DNA from: Actinomadura hallensis
Lineage (GTDB): Bacteria; Actinomycetota; Actinomycetes; Streptosporangiales; Streptosporangiaceae
DNA: 64,000 nt
Assembly: GCF_006716765.1 (NCBI RefSeq)
Contig: NZ_VFPO01000001.1
Coordinates: forward strand, 3,100,001-3,164,000
Direction of reading: 5' to 3'
Positions 57,951-64,000 of this stretch are shown piece after piece (positions within the stretch are counted from its first letter, which is position 1; the number at the start of each line of letters is the position of its first letter). Both the position numbers and the translations under genes were made by a program. The notes under the pieces are model-generated. The model made no database searches. It saw only the letters and a program-made list of their open reading frames with translations, and was not told the origin of the DNA.

Positions 57951-59587
57951 CGGGCGTGCACCTCCCGGCGGCGGACGACGTACGGCCCGATGGCCAGCAG
58001 GTCCACCGGGGCCGAGCCGAAGCACTCCAGCGCGTCCCGCGGGTCGTCGGCCATCGGCCGCCCCGCGGTGTTCAGGCTGGTGTTGACGAGGACGGGCAGG
58101 CCGGTCCGGCGGCGGAACTCCTCCAGGAGCCGCGCGACGAGCGGCTCGTCCGCGGCGTCGACCGTCTGGATCCGGGCGGTGCCGTCCACGTGGACGACCG
58201 CGGGGATCCGCTCGCGCCACCCGGGCCGCACCCGGTGGACGAACAGCATGTACGGGCTCGGCAGCGGGCCGTCGAACACCTCCGCCGCGCGGTCCGCCGC
58301 GACCATCGGCGCGATCGGGCGGAACTGCTCACGGCCCTTGACGTCGTTGAGCCGCTCCACGTTGCCCGCGTGGCCGGGGTGGGCGAGCAGCGACCGGTGC
58401 CCGAGCGCGCGCGGCCCGAACTCCGACCGCCCCTGGAACCACGCGACGATCTCGTTGTGCTCCAGTGCGGCGGCGACCGCGGCGGGAAGGTCGTCCGGCC
58501 GCTCGTACGGGATCTTCGCGGTGTCCAGGCACGCGGCGATCTCGTGGTCGTCCCACCGGCGGCCGAGGGCGGCGCCCGGCATGGCCGCGAGGGGGTCGCC
58601 GCCCGCCCGCGCCACGTGCAGCGCCGCGCCGAGCGCGGTGCCGGCGTCGCCCGCCGCGGGCTGGACCCAGATGTCGTCGTACGGGCCGGCCTCGGCGAGC
58701 CGGGAGTTCGCGACGCAGTTGAGCGCGACGCCTCCGGCCAGCATCAGGCGGCGGGACCCGGTGCGCCCGTGCAGCCAGGACGCCAGGTCGAGCAGGACCT
58801 CCTCCAGCCGCGTTTGGACGCTCGCGGCCAGGTCGGCGTGGTCGCGGGTCCACTCGCCGCCGGGGGGCCGGGCCTTCGCCAGCGCGCCCCAGTCGATCCC
58901 GGCGGCGGCGAAGCCGCCGTCCCCGGTGGCGCGGACGTGTTCGCGCAGCTCGTCCAGGAAGCGCGGCTCGCCGTAGGACGCCAGGGCCATGACCTTGTAC
59001 TCGTCGCTGGAGCGCAGGAAGCCGAGGTGCTCGGTGAGGTCCTCGTACATGAGCCCGAGCGAGTGCGGGAGGCGCTGGGCGCCCAGCGCGGTCAGCGTCC
59101 CGCCCGCGTAGACGCCGGCGAGGTGCGAGTGCGCCTCGCCGCGTCCGTCCAGCACCAGGACGTCGCCGTCGCCGGGTCCCGGCGCGGCGAGCGCGGCGGA
59201 CGCGGCGTGGGCCGCGTGGTGCGGCACGTACCGCACGATCCCCGGGTCGAGCCCGGGCAGCGCGGTCGCCAGGAAGTTCGGGGCGCGCCGCGCGTACAGC
59301 GTGCGCAGCCGCTCCCACTGCTCGTCGTGCCCGTCCAGGTCCGGCTCGACGAGGCCGGGGTCGTAGGAGTAGGCGACGGCGTCGAGGTCGCCGGGCTCCA
59401 GCCCGGCCTCGGCGAGGCACCAGCGGGCGGCCTTCTCCGGCGGTTCCCACGCGGCGAAGGGCACCGGCCGCTTGCCGTGCTTGCGGCGGCTGAAGCGCTC
59501 CTCCTCGGCCGCCGCGACGACGGCGCCGTCCACGACCAGCGCGGCGGCCGGGTCGTGGAAGATTGCGTTGATTCCGAGCACGCGCAT
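57947..59587 (-). CDS. NodU/CmcH-family carbamoyltransferase
   Basis: 546 residues. The Kae1-like N-terminal domain has GINAIFHDPAAALVVDGAVV, EEERFSRRKHGKRPVP and the metal site VPHHAAHAASA; the C-terminal YrdC-like carbamoylating domain has WFQGRSEFGPRALGHRSLLA, LNDVKGREQFRPIAPMV and PVLVNTSLNTAGRPM. These enzymes transfer carbamoyl from carbamoyl phosphate via a carbamoyl-adenylate to sugar or antibiotic hydroxyls. It is the first gene of the operon; the target may be the heptose, as 7-O-carbamoyl heptose is known in Pseudomonas LPS. ATG 59587 has a weak ribosome site. Confidence 0.92.
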   Translation of the reverse strand: MRVLGINAIFHDPAAALVVDGAVVAAAEEERFSRRKHGKRPVPFAAWEPPEKAARWCLAEAGLEPGDLDAVAYSYDPGLVEPDLDGHDEQWERLRTLYARRAPNFLATALPGLDPGIVRYVPHHAAHAASAALAAPGPGDGDVLVLDGRGEAHSHLAGVYAGGTLTALGAQRLPHSLGLMYEDLTEHLGFLRSSDEYKVMALASYGEPRFLDELREHVRATGDGGFAAAGIDWGALAKARPPGGEWTRDHADLAASVQTRLEEVLLDLASWLHGRTGSRRLMLAGGVALNCVANSRLAEAGPYDDIWVQPAAGDAGTALGAALHVARAGGDPLAAMPGAALGRRWDDHEIAACLDTAKIPYERPDDLPAAVAAALEHNEIVAWFQGRSEFGPRALGHRSLLAHPGHAGNVERLNDVKGREQFRPIAPMVAADRAAEVFDGPLPSPYMLFVHRVRPGWRERIPAVVHVDGTARIQTVDAADEPLVARLLEEFRRRTGLPVLVNTSLNTAGRPMADDPRDALECFGSAPVDLLAIGPYVVRRREVHAR

Positions 59588-59657
59588 ATGAGCCCCGTTT
59601 CGGCGCAGGCGTTTCGGTGATCCGCCGGTGGCGTCGTCGTGGTCACCGGCTTTTGGC

Positions 59658-59727
59658 GGTTACGGGCTCTGGGCGGTATCGCCGGGAGCGAATCCCCTAT
59701 AGGTGATTCGGGGCATTGCCCGTAACC
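59658..59727. promoter_or_regulatory. Divergent control region: long inverted repeat with nested palindrome
   Basis: In the 243-base spacer between the carbamoyltransferase operon and the GT2 pair. Outer perfect arms GGTTACGGGC (59658-59667) and GCCCGTAACC (59718-59727) flank a 22-base palindrome at 59689-59710 with outer arms CGAATC/GATTCG and core CCTATAGG (10 of 11 pairs). The region is distinctly AT-richer than the genes. Likely a two-site operator or overlapping divergent promoters; no regulator gene is adjacent. Confidence 0.55.
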
Positions 59728-59830
59728 ACGGCTCTAAACGCTTGAACCGGAAAAGTCGTTGGAAGGCGAAGTGCCAGGTAGGGGGCTGATTGCACACATA
59801 AAGCCGATGGCTGGGGGTATTGGGCGTTTC

Positions 59831-60718
59831 ATGCGCTTCACGGTCGTCGTCATCACCCGGGACCGGCGCAGTTCACTTCTCGCGGTCCTGGCGCGCACGC
59901 GCGACATTCCGGAGCGGCCGCCGGTGATCGTCGTGGACAACGCCTCGCGGGACGGCACTCCCGAGGCGGTCGCGGAGCTGTTTCCGGAAATCGAGCTGAT
60001 CAGATCGGCGCGGAACCTCGGCGCCGTCGCCCGCAACCTCGCGGCCGACCACGTCCGCACCCCGTACGCCGCGTTCTGGGACGACGACACCTGGTGGGAG
60101 CCGGACGCGCCGTCCCGCGCCGCCGGCCTCCTGGACGCGCATCCGCGGCTCGCGGTCGTCACCGGCCGGATCCTGGTGGACCCGGGCGGCCGCGAGGACC
60201 CGATCGTGCCGGAGCTGCGGCACTCGCCCGTCTCCGGGCCGCCGTGGATGCCCGGCCCCGCGCTCGGGTCCTTCCTGGCCGGGGCGTCGATGGTCAGGGC
60301 CGCGGCGTTCCGCGAGGCGGGCGGCTTCTGCCCGCGGCTGTGGCTGGGCGGCGAGGAGGAACTGCTCAGCGCCGACCTGATGACACTCGGCTGGCAGCTG
60401 TGCTTCGCCGAGGACGTCGTCGTCCACCACGAGCCGTCGCGGCTGCGCGAGCCGCACCTGCGGCGCCGCCACGGCATCCGCAACACCCTGTGGTTCACCT
60501 GGCTGCGCCGCCCGCTGCCCGCCGCCGTGCGGCGCACCGCCGGGCTGCTGCGCGACCTGCCGCGCGACCGCGTCACCGCCGCCGCGCTCGCCGAGGCCGC
60601 CGCCGGGCTGGGCTGGGTGGCGCGCGAGCGCCGGACGCTGCCGCCGGACGTCGAGCACCGGCTGCGGAGCCTGGAGGCGTCCCAGCGCGCGTCCAGGGCC
60701 CGCCGCTACGTCAGTTAG
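59831..60718 (+). CDS. GT2-family glycosyltransferase
   Basis: 295 residues: RFTVVVITRDRRSSLLAVLA, VIVVDNASRDGTPEAVAE, ARNLGAVARNLAADHVRTPY and the donor/metal motif FWDDDTWWEPD, then LWLGGEEELLSADLMTLGWQ as the acceptor-side loop. ATG 59831 begins the conserved strand; ATG 59807 and GTG 59771 are in-frame alternatives. Divergent from the heptose operon and followed after 31 bases by a paralogue. Confidence 0.85.
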   Translation: MRFTVVVITRDRRSSLLAVLARTRDIPERPPVIVVDNASRDGTPEAVAELFPEIELIRSARNLGAVARNLAADHVRTPYAAFWDDDTWWEPDAPSRAAGLLDAHPRLAVVTGRILVDPGGREDPIVPELRHSPVSGPPWMPGPALGSFLAGASMVRAAAFREAGGFCPRLWLGGEEELLSADLMTLGWQLCFAEDVVVHHEPSRLREPHLRRRHGIRNTLWFTWLRRPLPAAVRRTAGLLRDLPRDRVTAAALAEAAAGLGWVARERRTLPPDVEHRLRSLEASQRASRARRYVS

Positions 60719-60749
60719 GGCGATATCTCAGCCAGGGAGGGCGCCGCCG

Positions 60750-61589
60750 ATGCCGGACGTCACCGTTCTCGTCGCCACCCGCGACCGCGCCCCCGAGCTG
60801 CGCCGCAGCCTCGCCCGGCACGCCGCCTCCCACACCGCCCCGGTGATCGTGGCCGACAACGCCTCCGCCGACGGCACCGCGGACGTCGCCGGGGAGGCCG
60901 GCGCCACCGTGCTGCGGCTGCCCCGCAACCTGGGCGCCGCGGCGCGCACCGTCGCCGCCCGGCACGCCTCGACCCGCTACGTCGCGTTCGCCGACGACGA
61001 CTCCTGGTGGGCGCCCGGCGCGCTGGACCGCGCCGCGGAGATCCTCGACGCCCACCCGCGGACGGCGCTGCTCGCCGCGCGCGTGCTGGTCGGCGAGGAC
61101 GAGCGGCCCGAGCCGGTGTCGGAGGAGATGGCCCGCGCTCCGCTCGGCCGGCCGGACGGGCTGCCGGGCCCGGCCGTCCTCGGGTTCCTCGCCTGCTCGG
61201 CCGTGGTGCGGCGGGAGGCCTTCCTCGACGCCGGCGGCTTCTCGGCGGTGCTGCACTTCGGCGGCGAGGAGGAGCTGCTCGCCCTCGACCTGGCCGCCGC
61301 CGGATGGGGCCTCGCCTACGTGCCGGAGATCGTCGTCCACCACCATCCCTCGGCTGCGGGCCGCGATCCCGCCTGGCGCCGCCGCAGGGAGGCGCGCAAC
61401 CGGCTGCTGACCGCGTGGCTGCGCCGCCCGCTCCCGGCGGTCGCCCGCGCCGCCGCGTCCGCGCTCGGCACCCGCGACGGCCGCGCGGGCCTCGCGGACG
61501 CCGCCCGCGCGCTGCCCGCGCTGGCCCGCGCGCGGCGGCCCGTCCCGCCCGCGGTGGAGGCGGCGCGGGCCCGCCTGACGGACTACTGA
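60750..61589 (+). CDS. GT2-family glycosyltransferase (paralogue of the preceding gene)
   Basis: 279 residues with the same layout as its neighbour: VTVLVATRDRAPELRRSLAR, VIVADNASADGTADVAGEA, RNLGAAARTVAARHASTRYV, FADDDSWWAPGALDRAAEIL, FGGEEELLALDLAAAGWGLA. The matching motifs (DDD-WW, GGEEELL, VVHHxPS) show a tandem duplication. ATG 60750 follows AGGGAGGG. Both may add sugars to the polymer built by the divergent operon. Confidence 0.88.
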   Translation: MPDVTVLVATRDRAPELRRSLARHAASHTAPVIVADNASADGTADVAGEAGATVLRLPRNLGAAARTVAARHASTRYVAFADDDSWWAPGALDRAAEILDAHPRTALLAARVLVGEDERPEPVSEEMARAPLGRPDGLPGPAVLGFLACSAVVRREAFLDAGGFSAVLHFGGEEELLALDLAAAGWGLAYVPEIVVHHHPSAAGRDPAWRRRREARNRLLTAWLRRPLPAVARAAASALGTRDGRAGLADAARALPALARARRPVPPAVEAARARLTDY

Positions 61590-61590
61590 C

Positions 61591-61620
61591 CCGCCGCCCG
61601 CCGATCCGCCGCCCGCCGAA
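61591..61620. repeat. 15-base tandem repeat, intergenic (2 units)
   Basis: CCGCCGCCCGCCGAT (61591-61605) then CCGCCGCCCGCCGAA (61606-61620), immediately after the GT2 stop. Confidence 0.85.
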
Positions 61621-61630
61621 CGCCGTGCCG

Positions 61631-61653
61631 CGCGTCCGGTCGCCGCGGACGCG
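61631..61653. terminator. Hairpin between convergent genes
   Basis: CGCGTCCG (61631-61638) and CGGACGCG (61646-61653) arms with a 7-base loop, between the GT2 gene and the convergent small membrane protein gene. Confidence 0.45.
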
Positions 61654-61676
61654 GGACGCGGGCGGGAGGCCGGCGC

Positions 61677-62045
61677 TCACAGGCGGGAGCGCCTGGCGAT
61701 CACGATCAGGTCGATCGCGGCGATGACGGCGACCACCGTGCAGATGGCCGCCGCGGCCCGGGCGCCGTCGCCCTCCGCGACCACCGCGAACACGATCGCC
61801 GCCGCCACCGCCGCGACCAGCGCCACCGCGGACAGGATCGCCCGCAGCTGCAGGGGGCTGCGGGCGGTCAGCGGCTCGCGCCCGCTGGGCTGCCCGTGCC
61901 GGAAGCGTCCCCGCGACCCGGGGCCGCGCCACTCCGGGTCGCGCCACTCGGGCGCGGTCCCGTCGTCGCGCGGCTCCCGGTCGCGGGACCCGCCCCGGCC
62001 CTCGGGATCGTTCCGGTCGGGATCATGCCGGTCGGGTGAGGACAC
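61677..62045 (-). CDS. Small two-helix membrane protein (DUF6343-like)
   Basis: 122 residues. The first ~55 are hydrophilic, rich in Asp/Arg/Pro, with pentapeptide repeats (DRHDP-DRNDP, EWRDP-EWRGP). Then GREPLTARSPLQLRAILSAV, the short motif of the DUF6343 family of actinobacteria, and two membrane helices (~68-88 and ~95-115). Ends in a basic tail. GTG 62045 follows GAGGTGACCC. Function unknown. Confidence 0.65.
   Translation of the reverse strand: MSSPDRHDPDRNDPEGRGGSRDREPRDDGTAPEWRDPEWRGPGSRGRFRHGQPSGREPLTARSPLQLRAILSAVALVAAVAAAIVFAVVAEGDGARAAAAICTVVAVIAAIDLIVIARRSRL
61926..62033. repeat. Two 15-base tandem repeats inside the small membrane protein gene
   Basis: GCGCCACTCCGGGTC/GCGCCACTCGGGCGC at 61926-61955 and GGGATCGTTCCGGTC/GGGATCATGCCGGTC at 62004-62033 (plus strand), giving EWRxP and DRxDP doublets in the protein. 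Confidence 0.7.
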
Positions 62046-62174
62046 GGGTCACCTCACGGAAGTGAGCGCGGGGGCCGGCGGCGTCAACTCGTCCATGTGG
62101 TGCTGGTGCCCCGTAACGCCCGGTCGATGCACCGGCGCCCCGGCCGGCGCGCGTCCCGCGCCGGAGCGGCGCGG

Positions 62175-63200
62175 TCAGCCCGCGCTGGACGCCGCCCAGA
62201 TGTTGATGCCCGCGTCGACCGCGTACCGGTCGATCTCGGCCAGCTCGTCCTCGGTGAAGTCGAGCCGGTCCAGGGCCGCGAGGTTCTCCTCCAGCTGCGC
62301 CACGCTGCTCGCGCCGATCAGCGCGGAGGTGACCCGGCCGTCGCGCAGCGCCCACGCCAGCGCGAGCTGCGCGAGCGACTGCCCGCGCCCCCGGGCGATC
62401 TCGTTCAGGCTGCGGATGCGCTCGACGTTCTCCTCGGTGAGCAGGTTCGCCGAGAACGACGTGCCCTTGCTCGCCCGCGACCCCTCGGGCACGCCGCCGA
62501 GGTACTTGTCGGTCAGCATGCCCTGAGCCAGCGGCGAGAACGCGATGCAGCCCACGCCCTCCCGCTCGAGGGTGTCGAGGAGCCCGCCCTCGATCCACCG
62601 GTTGAACATCGAGTAGGACGGCTGGTGGATGAGCAGCGGCGTGCCCATCTCCCGCAGGATCGCCGCCGCCTCCGCGGTCCGCTCCGCGGAGTACGACGAG
62701 ATGCCCGCGTACAGCGCCTTCCCGGACCGGACGGCGCTGTCCAGCGCCCCCATCGTCTCCTCCAGCGGCGTGTCCGGGTCGAACCGGTGGCTGTAGAAGA
62801 TGTCGACGTACTCCAGGCCCATCCGCTTCAGCGACTGGTCCAGGCTGGCCAGCAGGTACTTCCGCGATCCCCAGTCCCCGTAGGGTCCTGGCCACATGTC
62901 GTAGCCCGCCTTCGTGGAGATGATCATCTCGTCGCGGTACGGCCGGAAGTCCTCGCGCATGATCCGGCCGAAGTTGATCTCGGCGGAGCCGTACGGCGGC
63001 CCGTAGTTGTTCGCCAGGTCGAAGTGCGTGACGCCCATGTCGAACGCGCGCCGGAGGATCGCCCGCTGCACGTCCAGGGGACGGTCGTCGCCGAAGTTGT
63101 GCCACAGCCCGAGCGAGATCGCCGGCAGCAGCAGCCCGCTGCGCCCGCACCGCCGGTAGGGGATCCGCTCGTAGCGGTCGGTGTCAGCCACGTAAGTCAT
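62175..63200 (-). CDS. Aldo/keto reductase (YghZ / L-glyceraldehyde 3-phosphate reductase-like)
   Basis: 341 residues. The catalytic tetrad is visible: Asp in GVTHFDLANNYG with Tyr, Lys in IISTKAGYDMW and His in YSHRFDPDTP. RYERIPYRRCGRSGLLLPAI and GSRKYLLASLDQSLKRMGLE, IGASSVAQLEEN (NADPH site) match the YghZ/Kv-beta-like group (AKR14), which reduces L-glyceraldehyde 3-phosphate and methylglyoxal. ATG 63200 has a poor ribosome site. Stand-alone. Confidence 0.9.
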   Translation of the reverse strand: MTYVADTDRYERIPYRRCGRSGLLLPAISLGLWHNFGDDRPLDVQRAILRRAFDMGVTHFDLANNYGPPYGSAEINFGRIMREDFRPYRDEMIISTKAGYDMWPGPYGDWGSRKYLLASLDQSLKRMGLEYVDIFYSHRFDPDTPLEETMGALDSAVRSGKALYAGISSYSAERTAEAAAILREMGTPLLIHQPSYSMFNRWIEGGLLDTLEREGVGCIAFSPLAQGMLTDKYLGGVPEGSRASKGTSFSANLLTEENVERIRSLNEIARGRGQSLAQLALAWALRDGRVTSALIGASSVAQLEENLAALDRLDFTEDELAEIDRYAVDAGINIWAASSAG

Positions 63201-63263
63201 GGTCAGGAGTATCCCAGCGCCGGGGCTCCCGCGCGGACGGCCCGGCCGGGGGCGCGGACCCCG

Positions 63264-64000
63264 TCACGGCAGGGCGCGCTTGAGGACCTTCCCGGCCGGG
63301 TTGCGGGGCAGCCGGTCTAGGAAGACCACGTCGCGGGGGACCTTGTGCCGGGCGAGGTTCGCCGCGACGAGGCTCTTCACCTCGTCCGCGGTGAGGCCCC
63401 CTCCGGCGGAGCCGTTCCCGCCGAGGACGACGTAGGCCCGCAGCCGCTGCCCGAACTCCTCGTCCGGAACGCCGACGACGGCGGCCTCCTCGACGGCGGG
63501 ATGGGCGGCGAGGAGGTCCTCGACCTCGCCGGGGTGGACGTTCTCCCCGCCGGACACGATCATGTCGTCGGCGCGGCCGTCGACGTGCAGCCGGCCGCCC
63601 TCGTCGAGGTGGCCGAGGTCGCCGACCGCCATCAGCCCGCCGACCTCCTCCTTGCCGCCCCCGCCGGTGTAGCCGCCGAACCGGGCCGGGGTGTCGACGA
63701 AGATGCGGCCGGTCGCGCCGGGCGGCACGGGCCGGTCGTCGTCGCCGAGGATCGCGACCGTGGTCCCGGCGGGCGGGCGGCCGACGCAGCCCGGCGCCGC
63801 CGCGAGGTCCTCGGGGGTGGCGATCGTGATGCAGGACGCCTCGGTCGAGCCGTAGAAGTTGTACAGCACCGGCCCGAACGCCGCCCGGACCCGCCCGGCG
63901 AGGCTCGGGTCCAGCCGCGCGCCGCCCGTCATGACGACCCTGAGCCGGGACAGGTCCCGCTCCTCAACGCCGGGGACCGCCAGGAGGCGGCTCAGCATCA
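63264..64000 (-). CDS. AMP-binding acyl-CoA synthetase, C-terminal part (5' end beyond the window)
   Basis: The frame is open to the right edge, so the N-terminal half is missing. Visible: MTGGARLDPSLAGRVRAAFG, LYNFYGSTEAS (A5-type motif), GRIFVDTPARFGGYTG, VGDLGHLDEGGRLHVDGRAD with DMIVSGGENVHPGEVEDLLA, the hinge region, and the A10 lysine in PRNPAGKVLKRAL. These are ANL-superfamily fatty acyl-CoA ligase motifs. An internal ATG at 63998 is not the start. Substrate cannot be told from this part. Confidence 0.9.
   Translation of the reverse strand, partial: MLSRLLAVPGVEERDLSRLRVVMTGGARLDPSLAGRVRAAFGPVLYNFYGSTEASCITIATPEDLAAAPGCVGRPPAGTTVAILGDDDRPVPPGATGRIFVDTPARFGGYTGGGGKEEVGGLMAVGDLGHLDEGGRLHVDGRADDMIVSGGENVHPGEVEDLLAAHPAVEEAAVVGVPDEEFGQRLRAYVVLGGNGSAGGGLTADEVKSLVAANLARHKVPRDVVFLDRLPRNPAGKVLKRALP

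Noticed and set aside
48518..59587. Antibiotic (aminoglycoside or septacidin-type) cluster as the sole explanation for the heptose operon
   Set aside because: No aglycone, aminotransferase, peptide or polyketide synthesis gene accompanies the operon, while five glycosyltransferase domains do; kept only as an alternative.
1..64000. tRNA, rRNA, CRISPR arrays, insertion sequences, prophage
   Set aside because: Scanning both strands by eye showed no tRNA T-loop motifs in context, no regularly spaced direct repeats of CRISPR length and no transposase or phage genes.

Overview
The window is very GC-rich DNA (third codon positions almost always G or C) with dense, mostly intact genes and many ATGA/GTGA stop-start overlaps. 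Gene content (MmyB-type and TetR/IclR regulators, SigB/SigF-type sigma factor, a HelD-like motor ATPase, a single-chain BC-BCCP-CT acyl-CoA carboxylase, secreted proteases) points to a high-GC actinomycete, probably of the Streptosporangiales (Actinomadura-like); that placement is inferred. I saw no rRNA, tRNA, CRISPR array, insertion sequence or prophage; the window looks like chromosome.

Layout. 1-6.6 kb: mixed housekeeping and orphan genes (DUF1266-like protein, ThyX-like flavin-dependent thymidylate synthase, dienelactone hydrolase, a frameshifted small gene, PaaI-type thioesterase divergent from an MmyB-like regulator, flavohemoprotein, class I amidotransferase). 6.7-21.5 kb: acyl-CoA and aldehyde catabolism (HSL esterase, enoyl-CoA hydratase, three acyl-CoA dehydrogenases, aldehyde dehydrogenase, single-chain acyl-CoA carboxylase, SDR) with a TetR regulator and TetR-type palindromes, interrupted by helD. 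21.5-25.2 kb: PLP-dependent deaminase/desulfhydrase, universal stress protein, XdhC-like protein and an ECF-type sigma factor with a SnoaL-like tail. 25.3-32.6 kb: an operon for 4-hydroxybenzoate and protocatechuate degradation, pcaI-J-H-G-B-D-C-R followed by pobA; only the terminal thiolase pcaF is missing from the window. 32.5-36.1 kb: cyanophycin synthetase and cyanophycinase, tail-to-tail with pobA. 36.3-47.3 kb: TetR, AarF/ABC1 kinase, secreted serine hydrolase, a cyclase plus thiamine-diphosphate enzyme pair, glpFK, a secreted trypsin-like protease and a SigB/SigF-type sigma factor with a promoter that fits its own class, next to a broken SRPBCC gene. 47.6-61.6 kb: a glycan locus. 61.7-64 kb: small membrane protein, aldo/keto reductase and the end of an acyl-CoA synthetase.

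The most unusual part is 48.5-59.6 kb: ten minus-strand genes, each overlapping the next by 4 bases. They encode a NodU-type carbamoyltransferase, a glycosyltransferase 2 fused to a GmhB-type heptose bisphosphate phosphatase, two GT9 heptosyltransferase-like enzymes, two further GT-B glycosyltransferases, a GmhA-type isomerase, a two-domain HldE kinase/nucleotidyltransferase, an SDR and a UDP-xylose-synthase-like decarboxylase. Together this is a nearly full ADP-heptose pathway plus the transferases to use it, in a Gram-positive with no lipopolysaccharide. Two related GT2 genes are divergent from it across an intergenic region with a 22-base near-perfect palindrome nested in a 10-bp inverted repeat; a pyruvyltransferase-like gene converges on its far end. 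I infer a carbamoylated heptose-containing surface glycan or glycosylated product.

A second window-wide oddity is the recurrence of short tandem repeats with a period of exactly 15 bases in at least eight unrelated places, mostly inside genes, where they encode five-residue repeats.
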